A DNA stretch of 64,000 nt, from NCBI GenBank assembly GCA_037127315.1, contig JBBBDQ010001293.1:1-64000 (forward strand), given 5' to 3'. Positions 32,216-43,305 of the stretch are shown here, in pieces; position 1 is the first letter of the stretch, and each line of letters starts with the position of its first letter. Source of the DNA: Ascarosepion bandense. Its lineage: Eukaryota > Mollusca > Cephalopoda > Sepiida > Sepiidae. Position numbers and translations under genes: made by a program. The notes under the pieces are model-generated. The model saw only the letters and a program-made list of their open reading frames with translations, searched no databases and had not been told where the DNA came from.

Positions 32216-32334
32216 TTAAATTAAAAATATGATGTCTGCATATTTTTATCAATTCCATTCATATTCACGGATAATCTTTCTCGTATTATAATTGAAAGAT
32301 GCAAGAAATGTGCTGTAACTTTAAACAGATGAAT

Positions 32335-32405
32335 CTATTATTCATTATGGATGTTCCCAAGTGATTTCAATCTCCTTCCGAGATCATCTTCAGGGGTGTG
32401 AGTTG
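32335..32405 (-). ncRNA. Weak hammerhead-like relic
   Basis: Minus strand: CTGAAGA, TG-ATCTC-GGAAG-GAGAT-TG, then AAAT. Stem II is good, but the G of GAAA must be taken from the stem and stem III does not close. Listed because it lies about 1 kb downstream, on the same strand, of the PLE at 33.3-35.5 kb. Confidence 0.2.
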
Positions 32406-32574
32406 AACATAAACGGATTTTTTAAAAAATAATCAGACCCAATGTTTGCAATATATTTAATATGACATATCTAAAAGAAAATTGGCTGCGTAAATGCATA
32501 CATGCATATATACATACATAAATGTATATGTATATATCCTCTCTATCATAATAAAAACCCTTTGTTTTTGTGCG

Positions 32575-32576
32575 TA

Positions 32577-32623
<47 letters not shown>

Positions 32624-32625
32624 AT
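32575..32625. repeat. (TCTA)n microsatellite
   Basis: About twelve tetramers. Confidence 0.95.
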
Positions 32626-33290
32626 TACTTTTGAAATTTTGGTTTAAAGTTGTTTTAATTTTAAATATCAAATCCGTTTAGTAATAGATTAGTTTTAATT
32701 TACATATTTTAAATGCTTCTTTCTTCTTTTCTATCCTGTCCCCAAAAACTGATCAATCGACCAAACTTCCTAAATTTGGAGGAATATCTTCTTGTATGAA
32801 CCAAGACCTTTTCAGCGTTTTTTTTATTTTGTATGTGCCCAGTAGATTCAATCCAGAGCGAACGACTTTAGCCGGAAGTTGATATTTGAAAGGTGCTTGA
32901 ATTACTCATTTGGGTTAAGTGTCCAACTTATTTTGTCATGCCCCGGAAATCTCTCTTAACATCACTGCGAATATATTCCGCTCTTGCTGATTGGTCGAGG
33001 CCATAGAAGGATTAAGAAGCATCATAAGTGGCGCATATTTACATAAGATGCACTCGTTTTATCGTATTTGTAAACAGTAGCTGCAAGTTTAAAATAGGTG
33101 ACGTTCCAGTCTAAATAGGAAATGTTTACGCCAATAAATATAAAGGGAAGGAAAAAAGATAGGATAGAGATAGAGCAACGGGGCTGACAGATGTAAAATA
33201 AAATATAGAAATATAAAAAGTGATTGATTGTGAGAGGTCATTTCAATTTACTTACACTATTTTCATTGTTCGAAGTATTTCCTTATCTTT
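32626..33290. other. No gene recognised
   Basis: Unique-looking sequence without motif. Confidence 0.4.
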
Positions 33291-33294
33291 GTTG

Positions 33295-35480
33295 CCATAT
33301 TCTCCACTTATTTTGTTGAATGCTCTGAAATTAGTTTTTTTCTAATTGAATTTTTTATTTCATTCTTGTTGAACGATTCATGCCTCTTCCAGATGTCTAA
33401 GTATCAGTTATCTTCCTTTAACCCAAATCCTGAAGATTTTTAACTCACAATTTTTTGGATCAAGTCACTGGATTCAACCAACGTTTTATCTATTGGCTTA
33501 TGTGTTTCTTGAGGATATAAATGTATTTTGGGGAATTATAAAAATAATGTCTCAGTATTTTTTGCTTATTTTTGAAGAATGTCTTACTGGTTTTCATATT
33601 TTATTGATTCTATGCCTGACCGATTTAGGAATTTTCTTTACTTTTTTTCATTTATTCATTTATTTTTTGGTTTGGCAAAAGTACTGATTCCTTAAGTTTT
33701 CGTAGTTTTTAGGGGTATTCTCTCACAGGGCGCAATGATTTCCTTTTCTCTCCATATACCGTCAGCTATGCTTGATTTTTATATTCCTCCTCGTATTACG
33801 TCTTTACGGTGCTCCTGCAGTCTTCTATTAAGGGGACGACTCGTTTCTCATTTATATTTCTCACTACAAATGTATAAAATTGTGTACATACAGTCGTTAA
33901 TCATATTCTAATTCATGGAAGGTCTTGCTCGGAGGTGGTGTCTGCGAAGTGTTGAACCACTTTGAGAGTCATCCTGATATTAGATAGACCACCAGTTTGA
34001 TTATTTCTTCTAATAATCCCTTTAAATGGGGTAGGCAGAACATAGCTCTTTTATTTCTTTTGTTATCTTCTTGCAACCTTTTATCCAAGTAAGTTAGTGC
34101 TGCTGTCATGTACTCAGGGTAGTTAATATGTTGTTAGATACTGCTTATACTGACCATTTTTTGTTCATATATCTCTGGGTCACCACTTATGACTTTTGCT
34201 CGATTTTGTAAGCAGCGTAAGATTCCTTGTACACTGTATGATTGGTGAGAGTTGAAGTTGAGATATTGCCCGGTGAAAGTTTGCTTGCAATATATGGATG
34301 TCTTGAACCGATGTTGTGTTTGAGATATTAGCAAATCCAGGAATGTAAGGTTGTTATAGTTTTCTTTCTTTACTGTGAACTGTATCGATGATATTACTGA
34401 GTTCACATGGTCCAATAGTAGCTGTACCTCTTCCTAGTGTGGCCAGAGAATAAAGTCGCGTCTAAGTATCACAGCCATAAAGTTGGCTTTAGTGATGTGG
34501 ATTATAATGCCATCTCTTCGAAGTATTCCATGTATATATTACCCACAGGTGGTGATAATGGTGAGCCCATTGCTAAGCATTCATCCTGCCTATATAATTT
34601 TGATCCCATTTCAAAATGTTTTGTTTGTGTACAGAAAATAATTATCTCTATCAGTCTGGCTTCTTCTACGGAGCGCCCATAGCTCAGAGGTAGTATCGCC
34701 GACTGACGCCAATTCGGTCGGGTTTCAATCCTAGTTAAAAGGCAATCGGACGTCTAACTGTACTGATGAGCAGTGATACAGCCATTGGTATACTTTTGCG
34801 TTCTTTTAGGGATAAGTTCGAGCTCAGTTTGTCCGTGACTACCATTAGTGACTCCTCTGTGGGTACGTTAGTGAACAAATGTCCAGCCTCACTGACTGGC
34901 TAAATTGTAATCTTTGATTAATTTCAGGAATGAGCGGAGTTTCAGACATATGATGATGACTTTAAAACAAATGAGTCAGAGGGTAGCACGCAGAGACTTG
35001 GAAGATAATAACTAACATAAGCGGAAAACAGTCATTGTGAATTTTGGGGAGACTATTTATATGAGGCAGTTTGCTGTAACAATGAGACAACTGCTTGTAT
35101 ATCTTTAGTAAAATTAGTTCTTGTTCTTGGTTAGGACCTGAGACAGTTGCTGTTCTGATTTCAATGTTGGATCATTCTTTAATTTATTATAACTACGATT
35201 TTTAATGAGGTCGTCTAGACCTTCTGTATATTCCGTTTTTTTTTTTTTCATCATTTTGGTCGCATTGTCTTTGTCAGCTGGTAATTTTATTATTCTTCTG
35301 TAGAGGTTTGATTGTCAGCTTCTCTTTTTTCGTGGTATTTGCTTTGAGCAGCTTGGAGTTCTCCAGTATCTGTCTCTTTCTGTCTTAGCTCATCAACCCA
35401 AGCCTGAGAAATTATCAAGTTTATTTCCTCAATTCGGGCAATGATGTTTAATTATGGTATCTATTTGACCGTTGTTGCGA
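33295..35480 (-). mobile_element. Penelope-like element (PLE-1): RT and GIY-YIG remnants
   Basis: Minus-strand translation in order. RIIKLPADKDNATKMM, then DLIKNRSYNKLKNDPTLKSE, is the region N-terminal to the RT core (35300-35150). LFTNVPTEESLMVV is near 34850. After a SINE insertion come SKLYRQDECLAMGSPLSPPV, then GNIYMEYFEEMAL (34620-34500), the RT B motif. The catalytic YVDDTF region has decayed to YLDATL. A 93-codon frame (34415-34134) has NYNNLTFLDLLISQ, then YLNFNSHQSYSV, then RCLQNRAKVIS. RRLQEHRKDVIRGG (33850-33740) is the GIY-YIG endonuclease remnant. The last ~180 bp (33295-33480) recur at 57.9-58.1 kb. Stops and frameshifts throughout. Confidence 0.85.
34671..34835 (+). mobile_element. 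SINE S2, copy 1, inserted in PLE-1
   Basis: The tRNA-derived head GAGCGCCCATAGCTCAGAGG (A-box) and GGGTTTCAATCCTAG (B-box) is followed by a body with CTGATGAGCAGTGATACAGC and TTCGAGCTCAGTTTGTCCG. It splits the PLE reading frame between LFTNVPT...MVV and ...YRQDE. Positions 34716-34835 are identical to 35703-35822. The CTGATGA plus stem-II sequence matches the first half of the hammerhead-like end of the S2 copy at 41.2 kb, but the GAAA half is absent here. Confidence 0.8.
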
Positions 35481-35702
35481 ATGTTGAGACAGTTGTTCAA
35501 CGAACCAGTAATGCGGATTTCTAGGGAGAAAAAACAATAACAAAAACAAAATATATGAGCTCTGGCAAAAACGGTTACTGAGAAATTGTAAGTCCCAAAG
35601 GTTAAATAATTACAATACCTTCTCTCTCAGTAATGTAGAAAAATATCTTTTCAATTTATCCAACATATAAGCGCATAAATGCGTGTTCGAATAAAGGCAA
35701 AT

Positions 35703-35822
35703 GGTCGGGTTTCAATCCTAGTTAAAAGGCAATCGGACGTCTAACTGTACTGATGAGCAGTGATACAGCCATTGGTATACTTTTGCGTTCTTTTAGGGAT
35801 AAGTTCGAGCTCAGTTTGTCCG
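35703..35822 (+). repeat. Identical 120-bp copy of SINE S2 body
   Basis: All 120 bases agree with 34716-34835. It lacks the tRNA A-box part and lies just outside the PLE-1 coding remnants. Confidence 0.95.
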
Positions 35823-35952
35823 CTTTATATGGGTAAAATATTAAACGAATTTTTTTAATATTAAACAAAATTTTGCAATTTTTCAGATGCTGAAACCTTG
35901 AGTAGTAACATATACAGACACACAAGCAATTTCTTCATGTGTAAAATAGTGC

Positions 35953-35973
35953 TATATATATATATATATATAT
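35953..35973. repeat. (TA)n microsatellite
   Basis: About ten TA units. Confidence 0.95.
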
Positions 35974-36289
35974 AATTTTTATTCTAAATAATGTGAGAGA
36001 ATCATATAAGAATGTGTGTGTTTATGAGTTTGGAATCGCTAAAACCAAATATATTTCTGTTTAAAATTCTAGTGAAAATAATATATAAAAGTCATAAACA
36101 TATTTTTATCAATGAATAAGAAAATAATATTTTAAAATCTAATATGTTAACGGTTAGAATCTATCATACGTCTTTAAAGAATCTCTGAAGAAGATTCTTT
36201 AAGTGAAACATGTTAGTGTAAAAACACATTTTTCTACTTGTTCTTTACATATTCATTTCATCATGTCGAATTCCGATCAATATAATTTA

Positions 36290-36385
<96 letters not shown>
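36290..36385. repeat. Compound (CT)n-(CA)n-(TA)n microsatellite
   Basis: Three arrays in direct succession. Confidence 0.95.
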
Positions 36386-36387
<2 letters not shown>

Positions 36388-36519
36388 CGTTGCTTTTAAT
36401 GTACCCTGGTATTTGAATAGCCGGTCCGCTTATTTATTAGACAGTATATTTATTAATTTTTCGACACTCGGGCAAAACTAAATATTTGAAAAATATTATA
36501 ACAAAATGATGCGCTATTT

Positions 36520-36521
<2 letters not shown>

Positions 36522-36557
<36 letters not shown>
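36522..36557. repeat. (TA)n microsatellite
   Basis: About eighteen TA units. Confidence 0.95.
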
Positions 36558-36559
<2 letters not shown>

Positions 36560-36789
36560 CCTGGGTATGTTACTGGTTGGTTTTCTTTCTGTACTTGGCA
36601 CTTAAACCTTTGAATGATAATAATCAAATTATGTTCAAAACCATTTAAAAATGATAAGATTTTAAAATGATATACCCGTACAAATTCAGAAAAAAATTAC
36701 CTAAATTCACAAACAAGTTAACACAAAGATATATAGGATCTACAATGCCACTCAGGCAAGTGGTTATCAAAGTGAAATGGGATGAGAAA

Positions 36790-36930
36790 GGACAATAAAA
36801 TAACAAGTTTCATAAATGCAAAGAATTGCGATTGGCGTTGTATTTAAACTTTGAAAGATTTGAAGAAACTCCTAGAGTCGACACGCGATAAAAGAGACTA
36901 TTAGAATAGAACCTACGGTAACATTTATCT
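36790..36930 (-). mobile_element. Faint LINE-A relic
   Basis: GCGATTGGCGTTGTATTTAA and GAGACTATTAGAATAGAACC on the plus strand echo 3518-3615 and 15375-15495, both antisense to LINE-A. Heavily decayed. Confidence 0.4.
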
Positions 36931-37740
36931 TTAAAACAAAAAGAAATCGAAGAGACTGTAAAGATTTAACATTTTTTTCGTAGGTAAAACACGAATGCTG
37001 ATAATAAAAATAAGAGATATTTTCCATTAGTGCACTTTTTTCCCCCTTTTATTTTATGAGTTATAAAATAACTAATTAAAAAAATCAACTTTAAATGAAA
37101 AAGTTAAATAAACGTTCGGGTAACAACACTAAGATTCTTAAATTATAATTTTATTTAATAACCTCTTCCAAGTGCAAAAGGAAATCTTATTAAAAATTTC
37201 TTAACATTTAAGTCAAATACATGTGCCAATTATTGCCATCACAGAAAGCAGCTCAAATATGTCGCATCCAGGAATAAATAACCTTTTAAATAGGCCTTTA
37301 AATTTGCACATTAGATGCAACGTGAGTACGCCTGAGAGAAAGAACGCCATGTTTTAATTAACCGAAACAGTCTATTTACTTCTCAACTCACTCTTTCGTA
37401 CACACAGAGACGAACAGAGACATTATATATATATATTCACTTTTCTTCTTTATTAAGTCCAGACGTCACGTGACCGATATCTGTATCTATCTATATTTTA
37501 TTTCTTGCTGAAATTTGGGGTTTCTCTCTCTTAGCCGTTTCCATTGGCTGTTTCCTCTAGGTTATTTCTCTCTTGTTTTCCACTTTGCGTTTCATTTCCT
37601 CTGTGTCTTTCGCTTTCATCTTTTTTCACTTTTTTATTTCTCTTTTTTCTTTCCCATCATTTCTACCCTATTTTTTTCCTATCGTTTTTCAATATCCTTT
37701 TACCTCTTACAAAAATATTTCCAAAAATAAAATTAAGAAA
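36931..37740. other. No gene recognised
   Basis: A pyrimidine-rich stretch at 37510-37700 yields three overlapping Phe/Ser/Leu-rich frames, typical of T/C-rich sequence rather than a gene. Confidence 0.45.
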
Positions 37741-37745
37741 ATTTT

Positions 37746-37890
37746 TAAAATTTTCTTTTCGAAAATAACGTTTATTACCATAATTATTAACTACCTAAAC
37801 AGACATGGTGCTTTCAGTATCGAAACAAAATGTAGAATTTTGCAGTAGATTGTTGCTCGTAGATGTTCTGAAGTGTAATTTATAATATAT

Positions 37891-37921
<31 letters not shown>

Positions 37922-38140
37922 ACGTAGAATATTTAGTATTTTTGTCAGGTAAATTCCAATAGCAACAAACTCAAAAGAACCCCATGTAAATTTTAAAATT
38001 TTTCAATTATAAAATTTTCTTTTCGAAAATAACGTTTAGTATCATTATTATCAACTACCTGAACAGACATGGTGCTTTCAATATCGAAACAAAATGTAGA
38101 ATTGTGCAGTAGATTGTAGCTCGTAGATGTTCTGAAGTGT

Positions 38141-38203
<63 letters not shown>

Positions 38204-38265
38204 GTAGAATATGTTATTTTTGTCAGGTAAATTCCAATAGCAACAAACTCAAAAGAACCCAATGT
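37746..38265 (+). repeat. ~250-bp tandem duplication with internal (TA)n
   Basis: 37746-37988 and 38010-38265 share AAAATTTTCTTTTCGAAAAT at the start, CAGACATGGTGCTTTCA in the middle and CAATAGCAACAAACTCAAAA at the end. Each has a (TA)n array at the same place (37885-37921 and 38144-38199), of different length. Confidence 0.9.
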
Positions 38266-38875
38266 AAGTTTTTTTTATTGTATTTAACATAGTAATATAA
38301 TCTTGAAAAAGTCTTTTGATATTCTACCAATCCATGGGTAATAGATGTTTCGCAGCCCAGTAGCCGCTCCTCAGACCCATTTAATATCATCCAAAAAATC
38401 ATCACATACAGACGCTCACGTGCCCATATCGAGAATAGATACTTGTAAGGGCAATCTACAAAAAAATTTCTCACTCATTCAAAAAACAAGAAATTAAAAA
38501 AAATATAGAAAAATTTTAAAAGTAAAAAGAGAAAGAAAAGGAGAACGAAAAGTATAAAGAGAAAGGAGGTTAAAGTTAACGTTTTAGATCGGCACATGCG
38601 TCTATGGTCAGATATATCACGGATATACGTTAATGAAAGCGAGTGTATTACCCAGAATTGCAATTCGTCTGTTTTTGTTCTTTGTTTTTTGAAAAACATG
38701 ACATGGAAATTCGACATCACATTTAATGTAAACATAATTAGTTGTATCTACGATACAAAAATAAATGCTAAATTTTACTTTTTAATGCAAAATGTAATAG
38801 AAATACCAGTATTATTATATTATAAATGTAGCAGTAGCATAAAAAATATATACATAAATATAAGTATAATATTAA

Positions 38876-39097
38876 CCCTCTAGGGCCATTCGTATCATAT
38901 TTGATACAGTATGAAAACAAGCCTTGAAAGAAATATTTTCCTGAAAATTTTTTTAAGAGAAATATTTTATAAATTTCAAATGAAAGCAGTACTGACTGCT
39001 CAGTCAATGAATACCAAATGTTTCCTCATAGGGAAATACCAAATGTTTCCTTATAGGGAAATACGGTATCAAATATGATACGAATGTCCCTAGAGGG
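38876..39097. mobile_element. piggyBac-type MITE, copy 2 (222 bp, TTAA target site)
   Basis: TTAA flanks at 38872-38875 and 39098-39101. Termini CCCTCTAGGGCCATTC and GAATGTCCCTAGAGGG. Same length and nearly the same sequence as 11597-11818. Confidence 0.9.
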
Positions 39098-39139
39098 TTA
39101 ATAATAATAATACAAAAATAAAATAATATATGTCGGAAG

Positions 39140-39140
<1 letters not shown>

Positions 39141-39186
<46 letters not shown>

Positions 39187-39278
39187 GTTGAAAGCCCCGA
39201 AACCTCCTAGTGATCCTCACGATGACATCACTGACGACACCCTCTAGCGCCCCCACTACGGTGCGTATGTTTGAAATG

Positions 39279-39369
<91 letters not shown>

Positions 39370-39515
39370 GAATACTCTTTTTCCGAAAAGTGGTGCGGAT
39401 ATTTTAACCGTATTCATGCTATGCTTAATGTTACTGAGTGTTTAATTTTGCGGTACTACAGTTATTTTAATATCTTTAAATCTTTAACGAAGCTTATATA
39501 AAAGAAGGATTGCTG

Positions 39516-39571
<56 letters not shown>
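39141..39571. repeat. Cluster of (TA)n, (GT)n and (CA)n microsatellites
   Basis: TA 39141-39184; TA 39282-39316 running into GT 39317-39368; CA 39517-39536 running into TA to 39571. Confidence 0.95.
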
Positions 39572-39573
<2 letters not shown>

Positions 39574-39965
39574 TGTACTGTTGTACTACATAGTAGTTTC
39601 TACTGCGTGAATGTTGAGGAATAGTGACCGTTTTGTGTTGTAACAAGCCATGCGCGTGGGTTGATGTGACGGTCCCTTATGACACTTTTCAGAGCAGTAA
39701 TGGCGTATTGTTATCTAAAACTTAAGAATCTTCCAAAAGTAAAACTACGATGTAGTACAACACACGGTGAATAAATATATCTGATACAACACATTTGAGA
39801 ATGCTTGAAGAACTGACCGAACAAGCTCGGTACAATAAAACTATCGACTATATTATATCCTTTAACTCCTGATAATGGAAACACGTTAAAATGTCGGAAA
39901 AAGTGAATAAAAGATTGATTATCGTTGTTGGCCATATTCAACAGAACATGACTTATATGCATATC
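39572..39965. other. No gene recognised
   Basis: An 83-codon minus frame (39962-39711) without motif. Confidence 0.4.
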
Positions 39966-39969
39966 GTGT

Positions 39970-41040
39970 ATTTGGGCTATCCTAGGTCCTACGCTCTTTC
40001 TGATCTACATTAATGATCTCCCCGATACCATAATATCCCAAGTAGGTATGTACACCGTTAACACCACAGTTTACTCTCGTCGCGATCAAAAATCTGGTGT
40101 GGGCGACAAAGTTAACCTTGCAGTCGAGCTTGGAAAGGACCTCCAATCCGTAGTGGACTGGGGTAAGAAATGGCTCATAAATTTTAATGCTTCTAAAACG
40201 AAGCTACTATCAATTAACCATCATAGACAACCGCACCTACCTCCCATTAGCATGGACCAGGCTTGCCTCCCAGAGAGTAAAACACTACGCCTCCTTGGTC
40301 TCACACTTTCAGCGGACATCAAGTGGAATGACTATATCGAATCCATTGCTAAATCCGCTGCTATGAAAGTCGGTTCTCTGTGCAGGGCCCGGAGGTTTTT
40401 TCCGTCTGAATCTATCCTGCACAGTTATAAATCTACCATCCGCCCGTGCATTGAATACTGATGCCATATCTGATCTGGTGTCCCTGCTATTCTCCTTGGG
40501 CTTCTCGACAAGGTACAGCGGAGGGTCTGTAATGTGATCGATACTGACTTGGCAGACCGCCTGCAGTCTCTCTCTCACCGGCGCGACGTGGCTTCCATGT
40601 GTCTCTTCTATAAATACTTCCATGGCTTCTGCTCCGATGAACTTAGATCACTGGTGCCCTCTAGGTTCGAATTTGCACGAGATACTAGATTAGCAACTAG
40701 ATCCCACCCTTTTACATTGAAACCGATAATATGCAACCGCAACTTCTACTCCAACAGTTTCTTTTCTTGTACTTCCCGACTGTGGAATTCCCTTTCACAT
40801 GACTGCTTCCCCGACGGCTACTATATCCAGGAGTTTAAATGTAAGGTCAATAGACAACTCCTAACACAATAACTCGCTTCCATTCTTTCAAACACTCTTC
40901 CCATCCTCACAACTACCTATCACCCCACTTCTGACATTTCCTATATCTAAGTACTCTTTCTATTTACCTTCCCCCATGTAGCCCCAAGCGCAATAGTGGC
41001 AGTGGAATGCCTTGCTTGGAGTGAAACGATTAAAAAAAAA
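39970..41040 (+). mobile_element. LINE-A, RT palm to 3' end, with mutated catalytic motif
   Basis: Starts with VLGPTLFLIYINDL-like sequence (39985-40020). A 137-codon open frame (40048-40461) carries MYTVNTTVYS where YADDTTVYS is expected, so the catalytic Asp pair is lost. It continues VVDWGKKWLINFNASKTKLL, LPESKTLRLLGLTLSADIKW and SILHSYKSTIRPCIEY. A second frame (40534-40872) covers the tail: RRDVASMCLFYKYFHGFCSD, then FYSNSFFSCTSRLWNSLS. The 3' end has GTGGCAGTGGAATGCCTTGC and GAGTGAAACGATTAAAAAAA. It belongs to a non-LTR family resembling Jockey/CR1-type RTs; clade not settled. Confidence 0.85.
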
Positions 41041-41163
41041 AAGAAGCTTTGTTTTGTTCAGGTTTCATTTAAAATGACAGCCAAGGTGTTATCATTAATT
41101 TTTATGCAAAATTATATGATAAACTTTATGATAATTCCTTCTTTGTCATTTTTAATGAAACCC

Positions 41164-41166
<3 letters not shown>

Positions 41167-41216
<50 letters not shown>
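41167..41216. repeat. (TA)n microsatellite at the 3' end of SINE S2
   Basis: About 25 TA units immediately downstream (minus strand) of the hammerhead-like end of S2. Confidence 0.95.
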
Positions 41217-41218
<2 letters not shown>

Positions 41219-41351
41219 CATCCGCAGACAGATCTGTTTCGCTGTATCACAGCTCATCATTTCGTTTAGACTCCGATTGCTTTTAACTCAGGATTGAAAC
41301 CCTACCAAATTGGCGTCAGTCGGAGATTCTATCTCTGAGCTATGAGCGCTC
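41217..41351 (-). mobile_element. SINE S2, copy 3, with hammerhead-like 3' end
   Basis: The minus strand opens GAGCGCTCATAGCTCAGAGA (A-box), then GGGTTTCAATCCTGAG (B-box), as in the copy at 34671. It then continues through GATGAGCTGTGATACAGC into GAAACAGATCTGTCTGCGG and ends at the (TA)n. Where the other S2 copies turn into a different 3' part after GATACAGC, this one completes a hammerhead fold. Confidence 0.7.
41218..41262 (-). ncRNA. Hammerhead-like motif at the end of SINE S2
   Basis: Minus strand: ATGATGA (core C replaced by A), GCTGT-GAT-ACAGC (5 perfect pairs), GAA, ACA-GATC-TGT, C, TGCGGATGA. Stem II and III are intact; one core residue is lost. Stem I with the upstream ACGAA is weak. 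The other S2 copies keep CTGATGA, so the ancestral element had a full core. Confidence 0.45.
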
Positions 41352-41820
41352 GGTAGAAGAAGGCAGACGTTTTAGCGTGTATATTATCATTATACACTCC
41401 CAATAGCCAGAGTGCTCTAATTCATTAGTGAATGAGTGATGCGTACATGCCAGGGTAGCTACTGTTTTTCAAAGTCTACCATTCTTCCAGTGTGCTCAAT
41501 CAGGGTGTCGGAGCGTAAATAGTCATCCGCATACAGATCTGTTTCGCTGTATCACAGATATGAGAAACAGTGAATGACAAGATAATCAAAAAGTTTTTAT
41601 CTAATTAATATAATTTATCTAATTAATATAATTTATCTATTAGGTAGAAATAGAGAGCTCGGTGGATATTATTAAGAGCTAATATATTGAGAAGAAAACT
41701 TAACACATAGTTAAACGGTTATAAACCCAGAATTTATTTCAGTAATATAAATCCCACTATTGCTTCGTTCAAACTATTGATAAATCAGAACAAGGCTATA
41801 GTTGAATTCTTCCTTTAATT

Positions 41821-41872
<52 letters not shown>

Positions 41873-42094
41873 CTTGTCACATACTAGAGCTTCTTGAAGG
41901 ATCTCCCCATCCAAGAATGACCATGAAATACATGCTCTATTTCTCAGCTGCTATTAAACTTTCATTTGGATGTTATCTCACCAAACCAATTTAGACATAA
42001 CGAATTGGAGTAGATATACTAATTGGAGTAGATAGACTAAACTATCGCCTGGTTCACACTCCACCCACGTCTATTGAACAGGTGAAGAGGCTCA
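41352..42094. other. No gene recognised
   Basis: Apart from the S2 fragment at 41522-41568 it holds a (CT)n-(GT)n microsatellite at 41820-41869 and a short TTTATCTAATTAATATAA duplication near 41600. Confidence 0.4.
41522..41568 (-). ncRNA. Second, partial hammerhead-like end of S2
   Basis: TCATCCGCATACAGATCTGT then TTCGCTGTATCACAG repeats the S2 end 300 bp downstream on the plus strand. On the minus strand CTGTGATACAGC, GAAAC, AGATCTGT, A, TGCGGATGA is kept, but the CTGATGA half reads CTCATAT. Confidence 0.35.
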
Positions 42095-42215
42095 TCCCTT
42101 GTTTCCTGTTTAGGATGCGGTTTCCGGTTTTCTCTTTTCCAATCTTTTCACTCCTATGTAGCCCCCTGCACATCAGTGGCGTTACCTCCTTGCTCGGGGT
42201 GATATGATTAAAAAA
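42095..42215 (+). mobile_element. LINE-A 3' end fragment
   Basis: CCTATGTAGCCCCCTGCACA, TCAGTGGCGTTACC and CTCGGGGTGATATGATTAAA are the terminal LINE-A motifs, as at 55.5 kb. Nothing of the coding region remains. Confidence 0.7.
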
Positions 42216-43215
42216 AACAACTAAACTGTCAGCTGCAAACACTCGCATTTCAATTTTTGAAAATGGCTTCGTGTGTATGTTGTAGGTTTTAACGAGGACC
42301 ATATTTCCCCGAACCTTGTGGACTGCCGCTAAAAAAAATCATAAAGAAAAATATTGGAAATTACTGAAACCACATTACTAGATTACTTAGCAAGAGCTAA
42401 AATAAATAGCACATGATAGTCGATGAAAAGAATAATGTTTTGTCGATGTTTGACACTCCACACTGCTTCAAATAAAAGGTTAGGATTGAAACTCCCATTA
42501 GGACTGTTTTCTTGAAAATTATTACAGTAAAAAGATTTTATAAATTGCTACTGAAAGTAGAAGAGCTTATCGATCAATGGATGCTTGATGTTTCCTTATA
42601 AATAATCAACTAATATTACCATCAAAATTGAGGTGAACCGATTCTTCACTTTGAATGCATTGAGTGAAGAATATTAGTAGCGTTAATTGCAATATCCATT
42701 CTTGTTATTTATAAGAGGTATGTCTTCTTCAGAAGGAGATGAGAATAATGGTTTTCAACTGTTCTAAAATCATATTCAGACACAATCTCCGGTTGAACAT
42801 TCTTACATCATTTCTTTCTCATAATTCTTAGTTATCTTAGTACAGTTACAATAATACTACGATGTTTATAGGAAGTCTTAACTAGCTACCTTGTGTAGAG
42901 TTTTTCTGTAGTGGATGGAAAATAACTTACAAAAATGTTACCCGAATACTTAATTGTAAGGTTAAAAATTAAATATGATATCAGTAACGAAAGCCTCCCG
43001 CCATTCTAAATTAGCTGCTCGGTCAATGAATGTCAAATGTTTCCTCATAAAGAAAAATCTAATATTACCATTCCACATAATCAGTATTTCAATGGACTTG
43101 GCATATCGTTTTTCAGTTTTCTTTAGCTATTTCCAAAACAGCTCTGGACATTAAAAAATAAATTTTATTCAGTGGTCTAGGCTGATAAATTTTTAGAACT
43201 CTATCCGTTTTCTTC

Positions 43216-43221
<6 letters not shown>
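42216..43221. other. No gene recognised; possible MITE relic near 43.0 kb
   Basis: CTGCTCGGTCAATGAATGTC and AAATGTTTCCTCATA at 43016-43050 match the interior of the piggyBac-type MITE, without its ends. The rest is unrecognised. Confidence 0.4.

Positions 43222-43302
<81 letters not shown>
43222..43302. repeat. Compound (TA)n-(GA)n microsatellite
   Basis: TA to 43262, then GA to 43302. Confidence 0.95.

Positions 43303-43305
<3 letters not shown>

Noticed and set aside
34671..34735. Genuine tRNA gene
   Set aside because: A- and B-box-like sequences are present, but acceptor-stem pairing is missing and the same head with the same downstream body recurs at 41.2 kb, so it is a SINE.
36185..36230. 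CTGAAGA ... GAAAC hammerhead-like pattern on the plus strand
   Set aside because: The segment between the core halves does not form a convincing stem II, and stem III (ACATGT) has no room for a loop; stem I is absent.
37515..37848. Three overlapping Phe/Leu/Ser-rich frames resembling membrane proteins
   Set aside because: They come from a T/C-rich stretch open in all three plus frames; composition effect.
38475..38735. 86-codon minus frame with hydrophobic C-terminus
   Set aside because: C-terminus derives from an A/G-rich plus-strand tract; no motif or context.
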